From NCBI GenBank assembly GCA_041394185.1, contig JAWKIQ010000002.1, positions 1 through 64,000 of the forward strand: a stretch of 64,000 nt of DNA. The letters run 5' to 3'. A program made the translations under genes and the position numbers. The DNA comes from Acidimicrobiales bacterium. Lineage in GTDB: Bacteria > Actinomycetota > Acidimicrobiia > Acidimicrobiales > Poriferisodalaceae. Under the pieces are notes generated by a model. That model made no database searches. It was not told where the DNA came from and worked only from the letters and a program-made list of their open reading frames with translations. Of the stretch, positions 26,276-35,609 are shown piece by piece. Each line of letters starts with the position of its first letter. Position 1 is the stretch's first letter.

Positions 26276-27499
26276 TTGCACGAGTCGACAAAAGCACGGC
26301 CCTCACTGGGAGCGGTCTTTCAGCAGCCCGGCTACAGGCAGGTCTGGCTGACGAACATGTTGTCGTCGCTGGCCAACGGCTCCAGCCGCTTCATCTTCGT
26401 GTGGCTGATCAAGGACCTGACCGACTGGGATCCGGCGGCTGCGTTGCTGGGGATTGCGATAGGCCTCCCGGCGCTGCTGCTGTCGGTGCCCGGTGGCTCG
26501 CTGGCCGACAGGCTGGCTCCGTCGAAGATGGGGCGAATACTGCTGGCCGCATCGGCATTGCTCTTCGGCCTCACCGCAGTGGTGGCGTCGACCGACCTCA
26601 TCTCGGTGCCCGTCGCAGTGGGGCTGGCGTTCCTGACCGCGGTGCCGTTGGCGATGCTGATGCCCATGTTGCAGGCCGTCGTGCCCGCGCTGATCCCCCA
26701 ACACCAACTGCTGCAGGCGGTTGCTCTGCAGAACATGGGCCTGATGGCCGGAATGATCATCGGTGCGTTCGCCGGCGGGGCCATCATCGTCGTTTTCGAC
26801 ACGGCGGGCGCCATCTTCTTCCTCGCCGGGGTGTGCCTGCTTGCGCTGGTTGCCATGTCGCGGGCTCAGCTGCCCGACGCGCCGGCCAAACGATCGGCGA
26901 CCCCGGCGGTGTCGATGGCCACGGTCGCACGCGAAGCGCTGTCGACCGAGCCGCTGCGAACCCTGCTGTTCCTCACGGTCATCACGGGCGTCACGATGGC
27001 GGCCAACATGATTCTGATACCCGTGATCGCCAGGGACGTTCTGCAGGTCAATGCGTTGAAGGCCGGCCTCATCAACGCCCTGATGGGTGTGGGGATGATG
27101 ATCACATCGGTGCTGCTGGCCCGGCGTGGGCAGCTCGCCCGCCCCGGCCGCACCATGTTGGTGACCCTGTCGGCCGGGCTGGGCACCGGCCTGTTCCTGC
27201 TGGGTTGGTCGGACGTGTTCGCCCTGACGGTGTTGGTCGCCTTCATGTGGGGTGGCGCCGGCGGCAGCGCCATGGCGCTGCTGCGAACCCTGACCCAGCT
27301 CAACACTCCAAGCGATCGCATGGGCCGGGTGATGGGCTTGGCCACCCTGGCCCAGTTCGGGGCATTTCCCCTGGGCGCACTGGTGCTGTTCGGGCTGGTA
27401 GGCGTCACCGGCCCCGCCAACGCGATGATGATCACCGGGGCTTTCGTGTCGCTGGCCATCTGGAGCCAATGGTTGCGCCCCGTGCTGCGCGACAGCTGA
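26276..27499 (+). CDS. MFS transporter (EntS/MFS_3-like)
   Basis: About 407 residues with 11-12 membrane helices and the loop-2 motif GGSLADRLAPSKMGR (about 76-90), which matches the GxLaDrxGrr signature of major facilitator transporters. The sequence begins GAVFQQPGYRQVWLTNMLSSLANGSSRF, typical of the enterobactin-exporter-like (MFS_3) group. It is 30 bp after the molybdenum hydroxylase and convergent with a second MFS gene 7 bp away. Cargo is unknown; export of a small organic compound is likely. A TTG start is inferred because no ATG or GTG is suitably placed. Confidence 0.85.
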   Translation: MHESTKARPSLGAVFQQPGYRQVWLTNMLSSLANGSSRFIFVWLIKDLTDWDPAAALLGIAIGLPALLLSVPGGSLADRLAPSKMGRILLAASALLFGLTAVVASTDLISVPVAVGLAFLTAVPLAMLMPMLQAVVPALIPQHQLLQAVALQNMGLMAGMIIGAFAGGAIIVVFDTAGAIFFLAGVCLLALVAMSRAQLPDAPAKRSATPAVSMATVAREALSTEPLRTLLFLTVITGVTMAANMILIPVIARDVLQVNALKAGLINALMGVGMMITSVLLARRGQLARPGRTMLVTLSAGLGTGLFLLGWSDVFALTVLVAFMWGGAGGSAMALLRTLTQLNTPSDRMGRVMGLATLAQFGAFPLGALVLFGLVGVTGPANAMMITGAFVSLAIWSQWLRPVLRDS

Positions 27500-27506
27500 C
27501 GCCGTC

Positions 27507-28703
27507 TCAGGCTGCGGCGGTGCGGCGCTGGCTGGGCGCGAGCACGGTGTACATCAGCACCAGGCCCAGGCTCGACACGGCTGCCATGGCCAGAAAGGCC
27601 GTCCGATACGAGCTGGCCTCGACGACCCGCCCGAAGGCCGGTGACGACAGGGCGACTGCGAGATCCATGAACATGGTGAAGGTGGCCATCGCAGACGCCC
27701 TCTGGGCTGGGCTGACTCCATCGACGGCCACCGGCATCATCGAGGGAGTCTGCAGAGCCATGCCCCCGGCCATGATCACAGCGGCCACGAACACGCCAGG
27801 GACCGACGCCCACAAGGCCGCGACAAGCACCCCGGCAACCACCAGACCCAGGGCGATCGTGCCGGCCGTGACGGGACCCAGAGCGTCCGGCAGTCGTCCG
27901 AACACCACGCGGGCAAACGCGATGGAGATGGACGACGCCATGAACACCGGCGCCACCTTGTCCATGCCGATCGTCTCGCCATAGAGCGGCAGGAAGCTGC
28001 TGAACGACGCGTAGGCAGCCACTCCGAAGGCAGCGACCAGCCCTGGGGCCACACCCTTTGGGTGCACCCAACGAGGCTTGTCGTCGCCGATGTCGCCGGG
28101 CCTGTGGGGCAACAACAGCCCAACGCCGGCGCCCGCCAGCGACAGCGCTCCGAGCATCCACCACACGGCGTCGTAAGAGGTTGCGTCGTGAACCGCTTCG
28201 CCCAGCACCGGACCCAAGCCAAGCCCAAGGTGAAAGGCGACCAGGATGTAGCTGGACGCCTCGCCCCGGCGAGCGACCGGCGCCAGCTCGATGGCCAGCA
28301 CCGTCGAGCCGGTCATGAGGGCTGCCTGCGAAGTGCCCAAGACCAGCCGGGCTACGACGGCCCCGGCCACCGAATCGGTCAGCGCCAAGATGGCCATGCC
28401 GACCGTGGCGATGACACAGCCGCACACCACCAGCAGCCGCGCGCCGCGCCGTCCGCCCAACCGACCCCAGCCGACCCTGGTGACCAGTGCAGATACCGCG
28501 AAGACGCCCACCACCAGCCCCGCCGTCGACTCACTGCCGCCTAGGTCGTCGACCACATATTCGGGCAGCAACGGGTTGGACGCCCCCATCCCGAGGAAGT
28601 ACAGCGATGTCGCCGCGGCGACGGTCAGGAACTCGCGGGTCAACAGCCGCTGATCGTTGCCTGCCGACGACGTCGAAGACTGCGAACTCGAAGAGTTGGT
28701 CAT
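27507..28703 (-). CDS. MFS transporter (YfcJ/MFS_1 type)
   Basis: A 398-residue protein with 12 predicted helices. A Ser-rich N-terminus (residues 3-15) precedes the first helix, VAAATSLYFLGMGASNPLLP. The loop-2 motif RVGWGRLGGRRGARL and the middle-helix stretch GTSQAALMTGSTVLAIELAP with ARRGEASSY resemble drug/sugar exporter-like MFS proteins. It is divergent from the Old Yellow Enzyme gene (60-bp gap). The upstream sequence carries TATCTT 11 nt before ATG. Substrate cannot be assigned. Confidence 0.85.
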   Translation of the reverse strand: MTNSSSSQSSTSSAGNDQRLLTREFLTVAAATSLYFLGMGASNPLLPEYVVDDLGGSESTAGLVVGVFAVSALVTRVGWGRLGGRRGARLLVVCGCVIATVGMAILALTDSVAGAVVARLVLGTSQAALMTGSTVLAIELAPVARRGEASSYILVAFHLGLGLGPVLGEAVHDATSYDAVWWMLGALSLAGAGVGLLLPHRPGDIGDDKPRWVHPKGVAPGLVAAFGVAAYASFSSFLPLYGETIGMDKVAPVFMASSISIAFARVVFGRLPDALGPVTAGTIALGLVVAGVLVAALWASVPGVFVAAVIMAGGMALQTPSMMPVAVDGVSPAQRASAMATFTMFMDLAVALSSPAFGRVVEASSYRTAFLAMAAVSSLGLVLMYTVLAPSQRRTAAA

Positions 28704-28749
28704 TGGATTTCCCGAAGATAGGGCTGGTAGGGCGCCGGACCAAAGCTGC

Positions 28750-28755
28750 TAGCTT
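28750..28755 (+). promoter_or_regulatory. -10 hexamer TAGCTT before the Old Yellow Enzyme gene
   Basis: TAGCTT, 8 nt, then ATG 28764, consistent with a leaderless or near-leaderless transcript. It overlaps the imperfect inverted repeat AAGCT-gct-AGCTT (28743-28755), which could be an operator. Confidence 0.45.
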
Positions 28756-28763
28756 CGCCCGAC

Positions 28764-29858
28764 ATGTCGCAGCTGTTCGACCCGATCGAGTTCGCCCGCG
28801 GTCCGGCCATGCCGAACCGGTTCATGTTGGCACCGCTGACCAACTGCCAGAGCCACCCAGACGGAACCTTGTCTGATGAAGAACACCGCTGGCTGACCAT
28901 GCGGGCCGAGGGTGGCTACGGGGCCGTGATGACCGCCGCGGCACACGTGCAGAGCATCGGTCAGGGTTTCCCGGGTCAGCTGGGTGTGTTCGCCGACTCG
29001 CACATCGAGAACCTGTCTCGGCTGGCAGCCGACATCAAGTCGCACGGTTCGGTTGCGCTGGTGCAGCTGCACCACGCCGGAAACCGATCGCCTGAAGACC
29101 TGATCGGCACAACCCCGGTCAGCGCCAGCGACGACCCCGAGACCGGGGCTCGCGGCCTGTCGACTCCCGAGGTCGAGCAGCTGATCGACGACTTCGTTGC
29201 CGCTGCGGTGCGAGCCCAAAGCGCGGGCTTCGACGGTGTCGAACTGCACGGCGCACACGGCTACATCCTCTGCCAGTTCCTCAGCTCGGAGCTGAACCAG
29301 CGAGATGACCGCTTCGGTGGGGACTTGGCAGGTCGCAGCCAGATCTTCTTCGACATACTCGACGGCGTACGCGAAGCCACAAACCCAGACTTCATCGTCG
29401 GCGTGCGGCTGTCGCCCGAGCGATTCGGCATGAAGCTGGCCGAGATCCGCGAACTCAGCCAGCAACTGATCGACACAGGCCAGATCGACTTCCTAGACCT
29501 CTCGTTGTGGGACTGCTTCAAGGAGCCGGTCGAAGAGGAATGGCAGGGACGATCACTGTGCGAGGTTGCGACCGAACTCGACCATCGCACCGATCCCTCC
29601 GGCCGGCACATACCCGTGGGGGTCGCCGGAAAGATCCACGATCCAGCCGACGCCGAGCGGGTGCTCGAGCTAGGCGCCGACTTCGCAATTCTGGGCCGGG
29701 TGGCGATCTTGCACCACGACTACCCCACCCGCCTCGCCACCGACTCCCAGTTCCTGCCCGTGCGTCCTCCGGTCACCGCGGCCTACCTCGAGGCAGAGGG
29801 CCTGTCGCCGGCCTTTGTCGAGTACATGGGCCGCTGGAAGGGATTCGTAGCCGACTAA
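28764..29858 (+). CDS. NADH:flavin oxidoreductase, Old Yellow Enzyme family
   Basis: A 364-residue FMN TIM-barrel protein. MPNRFMLAPLTNCQS holds the FMN-binding start of the family, VALVQLHHAGNRSP the substrate-site HxG-type residues, FDGVELHGAHGYILCQFLSSELNQRDDRFGG the central signature, and VGVAGKI plus GADFAILGRVAI the phosphate-binding end. It probably reduces activated alkenes, nitro groups or 2-enoyl-type substrates with NAD(P)H. No C-terminal iron-sulfur extension is present (unlike 2,4-dienoyl-CoA reductase). A 13-bp-stem hairpin follows. Confidence 0.9.
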   Translation: MSQLFDPIEFARGPAMPNRFMLAPLTNCQSHPDGTLSDEEHRWLTMRAEGGYGAVMTAAAHVQSIGQGFPGQLGVFADSHIENLSRLAADIKSHGSVALVQLHHAGNRSPEDLIGTTPVSASDDPETGARGLSTPEVEQLIDDFVAAAVRAQSAGFDGVELHGAHGYILCQFLSSELNQRDDRFGGDLAGRSQIFFDILDGVREATNPDFIVGVRLSPERFGMKLAEIRELSQQLIDTGQIDFLDLSLWDCFKEPVEEEWQGRSLCEVATELDHRTDPSGRHIPVGVAGKIHDPADAERVLELGADFAILGRVAILHHDYPTRLATDSQFLPVRPPVTAAYLEAEGLSPAFVEYMGRWKGFVAD

Positions 29859-29872
29859 CGGTTGAACGCGAA

Positions 29873-29901
29873 GCGGGTGGCGGGTTGAACCCGCCACCCG
29901 C
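29873..29901. terminator. Strong 13-bp-stem hairpin between convergent genes
   Basis: A perfect 13-bp inverted repeat (29873-29885 with 29889-29901) encloses a TGA loop, between the Old Yellow Enzyme stop and the convergent rhodanese gene stop. There is no long U-tract, but the symmetric stem could stop transcription from both sides. Confidence 0.7.
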
Positions 29902-29946
29902 ATGCTCTTGGGGGAGAAGACTTGCGGAGCGCCGAAGCGCCGCGCG

Positions 29947-31319
29947 TCAGGCCGGCGTCAGCGCAGACCAGCCGTTGTAGCCACCGATGACGTCGGTCAC
30001 GTCGGCAAACCCGTTGAGGCGCAGCCAGCTGGAGGCAACCGAGCTTCGCTGTCCGCTGGCGCAATAGACCACCACGGGACGTCCCGAGTCGAGCTCGTCG
30101 GCTGCCCTGGCAGGAAGCTGGGCCAGCGGGATCAACTGGGCGCCGGGGATAATGCCTTCGGCCGTCTCGCCCGGGTTGCGCACATCCAACAGCTGCACGG
30201 CGTCGAGGTCGAGACCGGCAACGTCGTTGACCACCATGCGAGGCGCCTCGGCGACCAGCGATGGGTGAGACAACATCGACTGCTCGTAGTACGAGACATG
30301 GCCCACCACCCGGTCGAAGCCGATGCGACCCAACCTGATCATCGCCTCGATGTGCGAACCGTCGTCGCCAACGACCACGATGTCCTGGTCGGCAGACACG
30401 ACCATGCCGGCCTGCTCGGCGTAGCGCCCGTCGAGGGGAACATTCACTGCTCCGCGCACGTGGCCGACGGCGAACTCGAGCGGCGATCGTGTATCGATGA
30501 TGACGAATTCGCCTTCGCCAGCACGCCGGTGAGCTTCTTCGAGCGGCATCTCAGGGATGCTCTGCGACTCGTCGAAGACGTCGTGCACCTTGCGGTTGGT
30601 GATTGCGTCGTGGAGGAAGTAGGCCGGGGCGGCCGGCTGGCCCTCGGTGACGATGTCGACGAACTGGTCCTTGGTCATCGGCTTCAGCGCGTAGTTGTCG
30701 CGCTTTGAGCCCCGATGGTGGTGTGGGGGTCGCTGCCCAGGGCCTTGCCACAAGCCGAGCCGGCGCCGTGACCGGGGTACACGATGACATCGTCTGGCAG
30801 CGTCTTGAGTCGGTTGAGCGAGTCGTACAGCATCGAACCGAGCTGTTCGGCGGTGAAGCCGATGGCGCCCAGCAGATCGGGGCGGCCGACGTCGTTCACG
30901 AACAGGGTGTCGCCGGTGAAGATCGCGTGTGGAGCTTCGTCGTCGGCGTTCTCGAACACCAGATAGGTGGTCGACTCGGGGGTGTGCCCCGGGGTGTGCC
31001 AGGCCTCGATGGCCACGTCGCCCAGCACGATGCGCTCGCCGTCGGCGAGGTTGCGGATCTCGAACTCGGTCTTGGCGCCCTCGCCGAACACGATCTCGGC
31101 GCCGGTGGCCTGCGCCAATCCGAGGTGACCCGAGACGTAGTCGGCGTGGAAGTGGGTCAACAAGACGTGCCCGATGGTGAGGCCGCGGTCTTCGGCGTCT
31201 GCCAGGTACTGCCCGATGTCTCGCTGAGGGTCGATGACGACCGCCTTGCCGCTCTTCTCGTCACCCACGAGATACGACGAGATCGACAGGCACGGAAGTT
31301 GGTACTGCTCGATGATCAT
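29947..31319 (-). pseudogene. Persulfide dioxygenase-double rhodanese fusion (CstB-like), one frameshift at 30704-30706
   Basis: ATG 31319 (GGGGAG ribosome site) starts a metallo-beta-lactamase-fold domain with iron ligands THFHADYVSGH, AWHTPGHTPES, FTGDTLFVND and YPGHG. It runs to IGAQ, then the frame is lost; KRDNYALKPMTKDQF continues in the next frame through two rhodanese domains. The first (IIDTRSPLEFAVGHVRGA) lacks a catalytic Cys. The second has the active loop YCASGQRS. Restoring one A in the CAAAG run gives 457 residues, close to staphylococcal CstB, which oxidises persulfides and transfers sulfane sulfur. Given intact domains on both sides, a sequencing deletion is quite possible. 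An operator-promoter lies directly upstream. Confidence 0.88.
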
Positions 31320-31348
31320 TTTGCTTCTCCCCTCATGATCTGAGGACG

Positions 31349-31377
31349 AATGTACAATTGTTCGGACAATTGTGCAA
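31349..31377 (-). promoter_or_regulatory. Promoter with embedded 26-bp inverted-repeat operator
   Basis: On the minus strand TTGCAC, a 17-bp spacer and TACATT precede the persulfide dioxygenase gene by about 30 bp. The spacer is part of a near-perfect inverted repeat at 31351-31376 (22 of 26 positions symmetric, built from two ACAATTGT blocks), strikingly AT-rich for this genome. A dimeric repressor here would block RNA polymerase. It may also affect the thiolase transcript starting to the right. The binding protein is not known; the TetR gene at 32731 is the nearest candidate. Confidence 0.75.
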
Positions 31378-31487
31378 CCCCATCTCGGCTGGGTTCTATT
31401 CCCGGGCCCCGAGTAGCGTCGATCGGTACCGCCACACCACCGAACGACAAACCACCAAAAGCCAGACCACAACGAGGAGTCCCGACC

Positions 31488-32711
31488 ATGGGAGAGGCCT
31501 ACATCATCGACGCGTGCCGCACGCCGCGAGGCATTGGCAAGCAGGGCAAGGGGGCGCTGGCCCACCTGCATCCGGGCCACCTCGGACGCACAGTTCTGGA
31601 GGCGCTGGTTCAGCGCAACGGCTTCGACACCGCCGATGTCGATGACGTCATCTGGGGAACCAGCTCGCAGGTCTGCGAACAAAGCGGCGACCTGGGGCGC
31701 ATGTCGGCCCTCGATGCCGGCTACGACATCACCGCCAGCGGTGTCACCCTCGACCGCTTCTGCGGCTCGGGCATAACCGCCACCAACTTCGCCGCCAACG
31801 CGGTGATGGCCGGCATGGAAGACCTGGTCGTGGCCGGCGGCACCGAGATGATGTCGCTTCCCAAGCAGGGGCTCTTGCCCATGGGCGCAGGCAACTCGCA
31901 CCTGCAAGACATCCACCCCCAGTCGCATCAGGGTGTGTGTGCCGACGCCATCGCCACACTCGAGGGCATCTCGCGCTCGGCGCTCGACGCTCACGCGGCC
32001 GAATCACAGCGCCGGGCGGCCATCGCCATCGAACAGGGCCGCTTCGACAAGAGCCTGATCCCCGTCTACAACCTCGACGGCACCCTGGCCCTCGGCGCCG
32101 AGCAGTTCCCCAGGCCGGGCACCACTGTCGACACCCTGGCGCAGCTCGCCCCCAGCTTCCCGGCCGTGGCCGACTATCGCCACACCCCCGAAGCCAAGAC
32201 CTTCCGCGAACTGATCAACCAGAAGTACCCAGACCTCGAGATCCAGCACGTACACCACGCCGGAAACTCCTCGGGTGTGGTCGACGGTTCGGCGGCCATC
32301 CTGATCGCCTCCGACGAATACGCCAAGGCTCACGGGCTCAAGCCACGCGCTCGCGTCGTCGCCACCGCCAACATGGGCGACGACCCCACACTGATGCTCA
32401 ACGCGCCGGTGCCGGCGGCGCGCAAGGTTCTGGCCAAGGCGGGTCTGACCATCGACGACATCGACCTGTTCGAGATCAACGAGGCCTTTGCCGTCGTGTC
32501 GGAGAAGTTCATGCGCGACCTCGACCTCGACCGCGACAAGGTCAACGTCAACGGTGGCGCGATGGCTCTGGGTCACCCGATCGGGGCGACCGGAGCAATC
32601 CTCATCGGCACCGTGCTCGACGAGCTCGAACGCCGCGACGGCCAGTTCGGCCTGATCACGATGTGCGCCGGCGGTGGCATGGCCCCAGCCATCGTCATCG
32701 AACGGGTCTGA
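31488..32711 (+). CDS. Thiolase (acetyl-CoA C-acyltransferase)
   Basis: A 407-residue thiolase with the acyl-accepting Cys in TLDRFCGSGI (about 89), the NEAFAV His region, GGAMALGHPIGATG (second His) and the CAGGGM C-terminal Cys. ATG 31488 has a GAGGAG site 9 nt upstream; the longer frame from 31350 covers the operator region and is rejected. It catalyses thiolytic cleavage of 3-ketoacyl-CoA in beta-oxidation or the reverse condensation. It is divergent from the persulfide dioxygenase gene, sharing its regulatory gap, and convergent with the TetR gene. Confidence 0.92.
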   Translation: MGEAYIIDACRTPRGIGKQGKGALAHLHPGHLGRTVLEALVQRNGFDTADVDDVIWGTSSQVCEQSGDLGRMSALDAGYDITASGVTLDRFCGSGITATNFAANAVMAGMEDLVVAGGTEMMSLPKQGLLPMGAGNSHLQDIHPQSHQGVCADAIATLEGISRSALDAHAAESQRRAAIAIEQGRFDKSLIPVYNLDGTLALGAEQFPRPGTTVDTLAQLAPSFPAVADYRHTPEAKTFRELINQKYPDLEIQHVHHAGNSSGVVDGSAAILIASDEYAKAHGLKPRARVVATANMGDDPTLMLNAPVPAARKVLAKAGLTIDDIDLFEINEAFAVVSEKFMRDLDLDRDKVNVNGGAMALGHPIGATGAILIGTVLDELERRDGQFGLITMCAGGGMAPAIVIERV

Positions 32712-32730
32712 GCCTGCCCCTGGTGTTCGC

Positions 32731-33420
32731 CTACTCGGCCGGGGCCTCTTCGGTCATCGGGTCCGAGTAGGCGACCACCAACGCCATCGCGTTTCGCACC
32801 CATTCGTCGATGCCGAACCGCGGATCCTCGCCTGTAGTGGTGACCCTCAACGAGAACGAGGTGAACATCTCGTTCATCGATGCTGCCAACTCGTCGATGT
32901 CGAGACCGGGCTTGATCTGGCGACGCACCACCGCCAGCAACAGGCTGAGCGGCCCGGTGAGCGCCTGTCGGGTGGCCTCCCAGCTTCCGCGCATGGCTGC
33001 GCGCACGTTGGGATCGGAAGCGCAAACGCCCCACAGGCCGATGATCACCGACATCTCGCCGCTGTCGACGATGCTGCGAACGGCGCGGTCCACACCGGCG
33101 CGCAACAGGTCGGCGGGATCATCGAGTTCGCCGGCCCGGTCGATGATCCCCTCCAGGGCACCCAGCACTCGCCTGTGCGCTCGTGTCTCGACACCTCTGG
33201 CCAGGTAGGCCAGCAGATCACGCTCGAAGTCGGTCCGCCGCGGCCACTTGTGTGTGAACGCGCCGCGACTCAAGCCACCATCGGCACGTTCGACGATCTC
33301 GGCCACGGTCACCCGTGACACGGTCAGAATGCTCTGCGACTCGAAGACGATCTCCTCAGCGGCCTTGAGGAACTTGATGGCGGTTTCGTCGGGAGCCGAC
33401 CAGCCAGATGTCGCTGTCAA
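32731..33420 (-). CDS. TetR-family transcriptional regulator
   Basis: A 229-residue protein. The N-terminal helix-turn-helix (about 15-65) runs KFLKAAEEIVFESQ, VTVAEIVERADGGLSRGAFTHKW, a TetR-type pattern with the GlyAla(Phe/Tyr)xHxW segment. The C-terminal ligand domain is variable and helical. It is 1 bp from the upstream PPOX gene on the same strand, so the two are probably co-transcribed. Possible targets are its own operon, the thiolase or the persulfide dioxygenase; only the last has an obvious operator here. Ligand unknown. Confidence 0.85.
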   Translation of the reverse strand: MTATSGWSAPDETAIKFLKAAEEIVFESQSILTVSRVTVAEIVERADGGLSRGAFTHKWPRRTDFERDLLAYLARGVETRAHRRVLGALEGIIDRAGELDDPADLLRAGVDRAVRSIVDSGEMSVIIGLWGVCASDPNVRAAMRGSWEATRQALTGPLSLLLAVVRRQIKPGLDIDELAASMNEMFTSFSLRVTTTGEDPRFGIDEWVRNAMALVVAYSDPMTEEAPAE

Positions 33421-33421
33421 C

Positions 33422-33832
33422 TCAAGTCGGTATGCGTCGACCGGTGATGACCGACGGCGTTATCCGCAAGAACCGGCGCTTGTCGCTGTCGGCCCAGGTC
33501 TGAATTCCGAGCGATTCGGCCTCGATGATGTCGTCGAGGGCTTCGATCTCGGTCGCCACCCCCCTGAACACCACACTCCAACCGGTGTGAGTCTGCTCGT
33601 CGAGTGCGTCCACCTCGAAGGCAACCCCGGGCCCGATGGTCGCCGCTGCCAGCTTCAGGCCCGCAGAGGTCTTGACGATGATGGTGCCTTCGTGAACCAC
33701 GTAGTTGACCGGGAACACGTCTGGCTTGTTGCCCACCGACACCGCCAGGCGACCGATCGAGCGCTGCGACGCGAGTTCCCAGCACTGTTGCTCGTCGAGC
33801 TCTTCGAGACCGGTTCGATCGTTGACGCTCAT
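33422..33832 (-). CDS. Pyridoxamine 5'-phosphate oxidase-fold protein (PF12900-like)
   Basis: A 136-residue split-barrel flavoprotein. The segments ASQRSIGRLAVSVGNKPDVFPVNYVV, TIIVKTSAGLKLAAA, VAFEVDALDEQTHTGWSVVFRG and a final FLRITPSVITGRRI match the nitroimidazole-resistance-like PPOX subgroup, which binds FMN or F420. The biochemical role is unknown. It is the first gene of a two-gene unit with the TetR regulator. It lies 73 bp after the acyl-CoA ligase stop, on the same strand. Confidence 0.85.
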   Translation of the reverse strand: MSVNDRTGLEELDEQQCWELASQRSIGRLAVSVGNKPDVFPVNYVVHEGTIIVKTSAGLKLAAATIGPGVAFEVDALDEQTHTGWSVVFRGVATEIEALDDIIEAESLGIQTWADSDKRRFLRITPSVITGRRIPT

Positions 33833-33905
33833 GTGTGCCCCATCACCTCGATTTGCGACCTCACGATAATGGCTGAAACCGCCGCCCGATTGCTCGGGCC
33901 AAAGG

Positions 33906-35492
33906 TCAGGTTCCGAGAATTCGGCTCTGCCCCTGGCCCCAATACTTGTCGCGCAACACCCGCTTGTAGAGCTTGCCGGTGGGCAGCCGTGGCAGCTCGG
34001 CCTCGTAGTCGACCGAGCGCGGAACCTTCTGGCGCGACAGGTGAGCCCGGCAGAACTCGAGCAGTTCCTGAGTCAACGCATCGTCGACCTGGACCCCCGG
34101 CATCACCTGAACAACCGCCTTGACCTCTTCTCCCAGATCGTCGTTGGGAACGCCGAACACGGCGGCGTCGGCGACCTTGGGATGGGTGATGAGCAGGTTC
34201 TCGGTCTCCTGCGGGTAGATGTTGACGCCGCCCGAGATGATCATGAACGTCTTGCGGTCGGTCAGATACAAGAAGTTGTCCTCGTCGACGTAGCCGACAT
34301 CGCCGACGGTTGTCATCGAGCCATCTGGCGAGGTCGCCTCGGCCGTTTTCTCCGGGTCGTTGTGATACTCGAACTCGGTGGCCGTCTTGAACCAGATGGT
34401 TCCGGGTTCGCCCATCGGCAACGGGTTCATCTCCTCGTCGAGGATGTGCAGGTCGCCCAGGATCACTCGGCCGACCGAGCCCTTGTGGGCCAGCCACTCC
34501 TCGGAATTGCACGCCGTGAACCCCAGCCCCTCGGTGGCCCCGTAGTACTCGTGAATGATCGGCCCCCACCACTGGATCATCTGCTCTTTGACCTGCACCG
34601 GGCACGGCGCGGCAGCGTGAACGGCGAACTCGAGCGACGACAGGTCGAAACCGTCTCGAACTGCGGGGTCGAGCTTGAGCATGCGGCTGAACATCGTGGG
34701 AACCAGTTGGCTGTGGCTCACCTGGTATCGCTCGATGAGGCTCAGGTACTCGACCGGGTCGAACCGCTCCATGATCACCACCGTGCCGCCACGCCGGATG
34801 GCGAGGTTCACCGCTGCCTGGGGCGCCGAGTGATACAGCGGCGCAGGCGACAGGTACACCATGTCTTGGCGGTACTGCCACAGCCCGTCGAGGAACGAGT
34901 ACAAGGGAGTCAGCTCGCCGGGGCTCTGATCTGGGAGCGGTCGGATGATGCCCTTGGGACGACCGGTGGTGCCAGACGAGTACAGCATGGCCCCGCCGAG
35001 CGCCTCGTCCGCGATGGGTGTGGCGGGCCACGGGGCGGTGGCCTCGACGAGGTCGGCGACCTCGCCGACGTCTGGGCCCGAACGCTGCGACACCTGAGCG
35101 CCTCCGCCGGCCACCAGCGTCAAGACGACCCGCGGCACCATCGCTGCTGCCTCCAGAGCCACCTCGAGCTTGGCCGCCGATGTGATCAGCACCTGCGATT
35201 CGGAGTTGTCGAGGATGTAGGCGAGTTCTTCGCTGGTCAGATACGAGTTGACGCAGGTGTAGTACAGGCCGGCGCGCTCTCCTGCCGCACATGACTCGAG
35301 ATAGCGATCGTTGTTCTCCATGAAGATCGACATGTGGTCGAGACGCCGAAGACCACGGTCGCGCAGCAGGTGCGCCAGCCGATTGGCCCTGGCCTCGAAC
35401 TCGGCGTAGTCGACCGATTCGCCGGTTGCGGCCATGATGAACGCGGGCCGGTTCGGATGTGCCGTTGCCTGATCGCCTGGATACACGATCAA
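33906..35492 (-). CDS. Acyl-CoA synthetase (AMP-binding, FadD-like)
   Basis: A 528-residue ANL-superfamily ligase: P-loop YSSGTTGRPKG (about 169-179), adenine motif YYGATEG, DVGYVDEDNFLYLTDR hinge region and the C-terminal lysine in LPRLPTGKLYKR. The catalytic steps are acyl-AMP formation and transfer to CoA. It probably starts at TTG 35492 with an AGGGGG site upstream. It is divergent from the CaiB-SDR-P450-SDR operon (117-bp gap), suggesting that it activates the acid processed by that operon. Chain-length or steroid specificity cannot be read from the sequence. Confidence 0.9.
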   Translation of the reverse strand: MIVYPGDQATAHPNRPAFIMAATGESVDYAEFEARANRLAHLLRDRGLRRLDHMSIFMENNDRYLESCAAGERAGLYYTCVNSYLTSEELAYILDNSESQVLITSAAKLEVALEAAAMVPRVVLTLVAGGGAQVSQRSGPDVGEVADLVEATAPWPATPIADEALGGAMLYSSGTTGRPKGIIRPLPDQSPGELTPLYSFLDGLWQYRQDMVYLSPAPLYHSAPQAAVNLAIRRGGTVVIMERFDPVEYLSLIERYQVSHSQLVPTMFSRMLKLDPAVRDGFDLSSLEFAVHAAAPCPVQVKEQMIQWWGPIIHEYYGATEGLGFTACNSEEWLAHKGSVGRVILGDLHILDEEMNPLPMGEPGTIWFKTATEFEYHNDPEKTAEATSPDGSMTTVGDVGYVDEDNFLYLTDRKTFMIISGGVNIYPQETENLLITHPKVADAAVFGVPNDDLGEEVKAVVQVMPGVQVDDALTQELLEFCRAHLSRQKVPRSVDYEAELPRLPTGKLYKRVLRDKYWGQGQSRILGT

Positions 35493-35609
35493 CCCCCTGT
35501 GTCGTCGAAGACGGGGACGATCCTAATCGGGCCCGTCGGTCGGGCCAGTGCTGCTGGGCCGAGGCTCGAATGAATCCGTCTGCGCCGTGTTGCGTAGCAT
35601 CTCGGATCG

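Noticed and set aside
24301..27984. A 1227-codon plus-strand open frame
   Set aside because: It is an alternative frame of the molybdenum hydroxylase and MFS genes; its product is Arg/Gly-rich low complexity without any family pattern, as expected of GC-rich shadow frames.
31350..31487. N-terminal extension of the thiolase from 31350
   Set aside because: It covers the operator region, has no family similarity, and ATG 31488 has a good ribosome site and the normal thiolase N-terminus.
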